DNA of 64,000 nt, taken from Helicostylum pulchrum. Lineage: Eukaryota; Mucoromycota; Mucoromycetes; Mucorales; Mucoraceae. The notes below the pieces were generated by a model that saw only the letters and a program-made list of their open reading frames with translations, was not told the DNA's origin and ran no database searches. Positions 60,191 through 64,000 of the stretch are shown here, in pieces (position 1 is the stretch's first letter; each line of letters starts with the position of its first letter). The position numbers were made by a program, and so were the translations under genes. Where the stretch lies: positions 186,001 to 250,000 of the forward strand of contig JAIXMO010000040.1 in NCBI GenBank assembly GCA_025677825.1, written 5' to 3'.

Positions 60191-61962
60191 ATGGACACGC
60201 ATTCAAACGAAGAAATAACTACCCGACAAAGCTCTAAACTATCTCTAGGTTCCTCACCTTCAGTATTAAGTGCCGATGAACAATTAGAAGGTGATGGACC
60301 TTTAACACCTACAGATAAAATGGAAGACGACGAAGAAGACGATGAAGAAGACGATGACGATTTATCAGCTTTAAACAGTATATTACAAGCGGGTTCACCT
60401 GGTTCACTATCGAACGAAGAAGTATCAGACGATGATTTACATACAGAACAAGACTCTGCTTCTCCACTTTCATCTGTACCTGATGATTTCCCATTATCTA
60501 GGTCCGCTTCACCAGAGTTACCAATGGTTGAACCGATGCAAACTTTGCCTGAAGAAGAAGAAGAGGACGAAGAAGAAGAAGAGGAGGAGGAGCAAGTTGA
60601 AAAGAAGAAATTACCACCTACCAGAAAGCGTAGAAATAAAGAAGATGTCTCTACTACTAGTCCAAATAAAAAAACTAAAGGTGATAAAGTACAGCAACAA
60701 CTACCTGCTATAGAAGACCAAAAGTCGATTGAAGATAGTTCTATTAGAAAAAGACGCGCGTCAAGGTCCATTACAAATAATATTATTACTGAACCATTGA
60801 CAAGACCCCGTAGAAGACAAAGTAGACAAGATGAACAAGTAAAAGAACAAGAAAATGAACAAGTATTAGAAGATAAGAGTAATGACGATGAAGAAGAAGA
60901 AGAAGGGGAAGAGGAAACTGAGACCAAAAATGACGATGATGAGGAAGAAGAAGGAGTAGAACAAGAAGGAGGAGGAGGAGTGAAATCAACTGAAAATAAT
61001 AGAGATACTACTAGTTCTGATGATTTAAAAAAGTCTGTACTTGATACTCCAACTGAACAAAATGGTGAATGTGAAGATACAAAAATGATTGAACCGCAAG
61101 GTAATATATAATATATAACTAACTCGAAAAGTACTGACTTTTTTTATACATACAAATAGAAAACGATGATCATGATTATCAACAAAGGCATAAAGAAGCT
61201 CTCGACGCGCTTACTCATATCGAAGTAGAATTCGCGAGATTAAGAGACAAGTAAGTTTAATCTAAATACTATATTTATACGTGCATACTAAAAATAAAAT
61301 AAAACTGTTTAGAATGTACGAAGAGAAAATGTCGGAATTAAATGAGGAAGCAATGATGATTGCTAATGGTACACATCCAGAGTTGGTTACTTTAATGGCA
61401 GAAATTGAAGAGAAAAAGGGGAAGCGTATTCATAGTGCAGAGGCGTGGCGAAAACATCAACACGCTAATTTTAAACAACAGTTTGAAGGGTTTGAATATC
61501 AAGCTAATATTCACTTTATAGTAAGTATATACATATTTATTTTTTTGGGGGGTAGTGCCGGTGTTAATTCCATTTTCTGTTAGTCGCAAAAGAATGCATT
61601 GAGAAGAGACTTATTAAGTAATATTAACGGTAAACGATGGAATATTGAGGATGAACGTACAAAGTTAAATGACCCTGCAAGAAGTAAGTTACACATTTTC
61701 ACACTGGGATAGAAATAATAATAATTAAGGGTAAATCCATGACAACTGACATTTTTTTTTACTATTAAAAAAAAAAGGTGATCGTGTATTTCCGGATGGA
61801 CGTGAAATGGTTGCACATAAAAGGGAACAAAAGGAAGAAACTGGAGAGTTACAAGATATAAAAGAAACGGTTGGATTCCCGATGGCACCGATTCCAACAG
61901 GTCTTTCTCTACAAGACGTTGAAGACGATTTAAAGATATTGGGTATTAACCGCAATTTATAG
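60191..61962 (+). CDS. Sds3/Dep1/BRMS1-family subunit of a Sin3-type histone deacetylase complex
   Basis: Five exons (60191-61100, 61160-61250, 61313-61520, 61584-61683, 61778-61962) give about 497 aa. The N-terminal ~300 residues are acidic and disordered, with Glu/Asp runs (DDEEDDEEDDDD) and basic NLS-like patches (RKRRNKED, RPRRRQSR). The C-terminal half is the Sds3-like domain: ALDALTHIEVEFARLRDKMY, EEKMSELNEEAMMIANGTHPEL, EEKKGKRIHSAEAWRKHQ, then LRRDLLSNINGKRWNIEDER. IExxFAxLRDxxY and GTHPEL are family hallmarks. It is expected to bind Sin3/Rpd3 in transcriptional repression. Sds3 and Dep1 are hard to tell apart from motifs alone. Confidence 0.85.
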
Positions 61963-62248
61963 TTTCTTCATTATATATATATAATATACCCCAATTTTAC
62001 TTTAAAACAAAAACCAACTACACACTTGTAACATATATACATTTTATAAACTTTGATTCATTAAACTCATTTTTTTTTTTTTTTTTTAAACTTTTAACAA
62101 AAAAAAAACCCCCACGTGCAAGGCACTAAATAAAGATTTTTTTTTTTAACTTGATATAAAACCTAGTATTTTCTTTATCTCTTCTTCTCTTCTCTTTTCT
62201 TTCTTTCTTCTTCTTCTTTATACTTACATATATACACATATAATATAT

Positions 62249-63100
62249 ATGTCACATAAATTGTCTTTACCAAGAGAATTAACGACAGAGGATGATACAT
62301 TTTCAAAAGATCTTTTACGTCAATTCGATAAAAGAAGGTCTCGCTTACATTTCGAACTAGGCTTCACATCACAAGTAATGAAATACATAAAATCGTGGAG
62401 AAAATCCAATTTTAGTAATTTGACACTTTTTTTTATTTATTTTTATTTTGTGCAGGAGCCTTCACCGGAATCCAGTAGAATACTAGACTATTACGATCAA
62501 GAACCGATTCAATTAGATGACGAAATACATCAGGTACCAACCCGCCAGACGCAAGAATCAAGTCATTACAGCCAAACAACAACCAGTTACCAAAGCAACA
62601 ATACAACAGGTAAAAGATCTGTATCCGCAAGTGATTTATTACGTAAATCTTCAGCCTTTTTAAAACTAAAATTCGATTCTTTAAAAAAGAATAAATCGCA
62701 AGGGGATCAGATTATTATAGACAACAACAATATAGACAATAATACATCACCAACAAAGTTACTAATGAAGACTACCATATCCATTCCATCCACAACCACC
62801 GCCACCACCACCGCCACCGCTAGAGCATCATCATTTTCTCCTGTATTAACAAATCCTCCTACCATCACTCAATATCCACCAAAACCATTAGTTTATTCAC
62901 CTATAGATCCTATACCTACAAACCAGCATTCTTCTAAACCATTACTGCATCGTATTTCTATGCCTTTACTCCGTGTCTATAACGATACCGCTTCTATATC
63001 GCGTCATAGATCCATTACATCCTTTGGCAGAAGAAGAAAATCTGAGCCTGACGATCATACAAAAAGAAAATTAAGAAAACCTACCACCAAACAACAATAA
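62249..63100 (+). CDS. Hypothetical basic low-complexity protein
   Basis: Two exons (62249-62374, 62456-63100) give about 256 aa. The intron (81 nt, GTAATG...GCAG) lacks stops, so an unspliced frame is also open, but the intron translation is Phe/Tyr-rich junk. The N-terminus reads MSHKLSLPRELTTEDDTFSK and contains QFDKRRSRLHFELGF. KRSVSASDLLRKSSAFLKLKFDSLKKN is a candidate conserved basic patch. The rest is Ser/Thr/Pro/Asn-rich, ending with HRSITSFGRRRKSEPDDHTK, which contains possible basophilic kinase sites (RRRKSEP). No domain is recognised. A 14-3-3- or kinase-regulated adaptor is conceivable but speculative. Confidence 0.65.
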   Translation: MSHKLSLPRELTTEDDTFSKDLLRQFDKRRSRLHFELGFTSQVMKYIKSWRKSNFSNLTLFFIYFYFVQEPSPESSRILDYYDQEPIQLDDEIHQVPTRQTQESSHYSQTTTSYQSNNTTGKRSVSASDLLRKSSAFLKLKFDSLKKNKSQGDQIIIDNNNIDNNTSPTKLLMKTTISIPSTTTATTTATARASSFSPVLTNPPTITQYPPKPLVYSPIDPIPTNQHSSKPLLHRISMPLLRVYNDTASISRHRSITSFGRRRKSEPDDHTKRKLRKPTTKQQ

Positions 63101-63658
63101 TATATGCCCCTAGAAAACCCCAACCCCAAAAAACCAAAAACACTCTTTCCTCTTTTATACAACTCTACACCCTTTGTTCTTTCTTTTTTTTTTCTACGTA
63201 CAATATGATCTCTTTTTATATATATATATATATATATACACATGACTCTTCTCTTTTTAATATAAACATGTATACTTTTTCGTTTTCTTTTTTTTTTAAT
63301 AAATATATAAAAAAAACCCTTTGCAGGGTTTCCAAAAATTGACCAGCAACTAGAATAAATTAATTACTGGTCTTTGTAATATTATATATTGGGTTCGGCA
63401 TTTACTCATCAGTTGTAACCTCACTTGAGTAAGCATCTCCCCTTTGAAAAGGACAAAGAAGCAAAAAAATTAAAAAGAAAAATTTTATTTTTATTCCACC
63501 TCGCGACTGTCAAAAAAAAAAAAGCGGAGATTAAACATTGCATTACCACCTTCTGGAACTAACATCATTTCATGCCCAATACTCACGTTTCTCCAAACCG
63601 TTGCCTCTGTTCCAACATTTTTCTTTACTTTGTCGCTTTCGGACGATCCTAATCTACC
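63101..63658. other. Intergenic with T/A runs
   Basis: About 560 bp, containing a (TA)n run near 63218-63238. No gene is supported. It separates two convergent genes, so both 3'UTRs are expected here. Confidence 0.5.
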
Positions 63659-64000
63659 CTACATACAACCCCTATGGTTCCTAAGAAAAACGAATCTGAA
63701 TACATTGACATTCTTGGCTTCTACGAGGACAAAAGACTTTCTAAACATACTTTTTGAAATCTTCCTGAGATTTTTTGCAATTTCTAATCGATCTTTTAAG
63801 AAATGAATATAGTCTTCTTTCCACATAGGACCAGATACTTCCACTAGCAGCAAATCTAAGTTAAGATTACCTGCGCGAATAATACAGTCAATAGAAGATC
63901 CAGCCGATCGCTTTTCATCATCATTCTTGGCTAGGTTCTCCTCTTCTTTGCTTGCGTCGAGTTTCGTCTCACCCTATTTGAAACTTCAGAGATCGTCTTC
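63659..64000 (-). CDS. C-terminal part of a lineage-specific multicopy-type protein, truncated by window edge
   Basis: A minus-strand exon runs from about 63973, just after a TAG acceptor that also removes an in-frame stop, down to the stop at 63659. It reads ETKLDASKEEENLAK, GSSIDCIIRAGNLNLDLLLVE, VSGPMWKEDYIHFLKDRLEIA, ending NHRGCM. The GSSxDxII...LLLVEVSGP arrangement is reminiscent of Mucoromycota expanded families with a PD-(D/E)xK-nuclease-like spacing (Asp, then ExS). That relationship is from memory of the pattern and untested. The 5' part lies outside the window. It ends earlier than I would expect for such proteins, so it may be degenerate. Confidence 0.5.

Noticed and set aside
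60112..60927. 271-codon minus-strand Ser/Leu-rich ORF
   Set aside because: Antisense shadow of the acidic Sds3-like N-terminus.

Overview
This window is nuclear DNA from an AT-rich, compact fungal genome. About 80 short spliceosomal introns (mostly 45-90 nt), A/T homopolymer-rich promoters, and the protein set (TRM3, cactin, a TMEM223-like protein, NXF1/Mex67, a W07G4.4-type M17 peptidase, Tc1-type transposase debris) fit Mucoromycota, most likely Mucorales. The organism call is inference from gene content and architecture; no marker gene settles genus.

Layout. 1-3.7 kb: gene-poor, with a tRNA-Glu(UUC) on the minus strand and degenerate lineage-specific ORFs. 3.7-10.1 kb: TRM3 tRNA 2'-O-methyltransferase (+), convergent with a TMEM223-like mitochondrial protein (-). 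11-16.5 kb: cactin (-) diverging from a cytochrome P450 (+), which converges on a PHD-finger gene (-). 16.9-24.2 kb: a minus-strand run of Mex67/NXF1, TRMT2A-like tRNA m5U methyltransferase, a low-complexity protein with a possible PP1-docking motif, and the GPN3 GTPase. 24.2-31.9 kb: gene desert with a decayed ORF and a Tc1/mariner transposase fragment. 31.9-38.4 kb: Pho80-like cyclin (+), RRS1 (-), PEX14 (-), PPG1 phosphatase (+) and a CDF zinc transporter (+). 39.1-40.1 kb: a secreted GPI-type Cys-rich protein (-). 41.3-46.4 kb: Aurora kinase and PRP5/DDX46 helicase (both +). 48.2-54 kb: M17 aminopeptidase (+), UTP18 (-) and a DEUBAD-type protein (-). 57.6-63.1 kb: cytosolic TyrRS (-), RPS28 (-), an Sds3/Dep1-like Sin3-complex subunit (+) and a basic low-complexity protein (+). 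63.66-64 kb: the end of a lineage-specific multicopy-type gene (-), cut by the window edge.

There is no operon or gene-cluster logic. The content is housekeeping: tRNA modification (TRM3, TRMT2A), ribosome production (RRS1, UTP18, RPS28), mRNA splicing and export (cactin, PRP5, Mex67) and translation (TyrRS). I assembled exon models by hand using reading-phase continuity, GT-AG borders and family similarity. All listed exon sets close in frame. The most notable results are gene-structure oddities (a start codon split by an intron, a start codon alone in its exon, a GC-AG intron, a 27-nt last exon carrying a functional C-terminus) and an NXF1 homologue with no C-terminal UBA-like domain. I did not find a convincing new multi-gene system.
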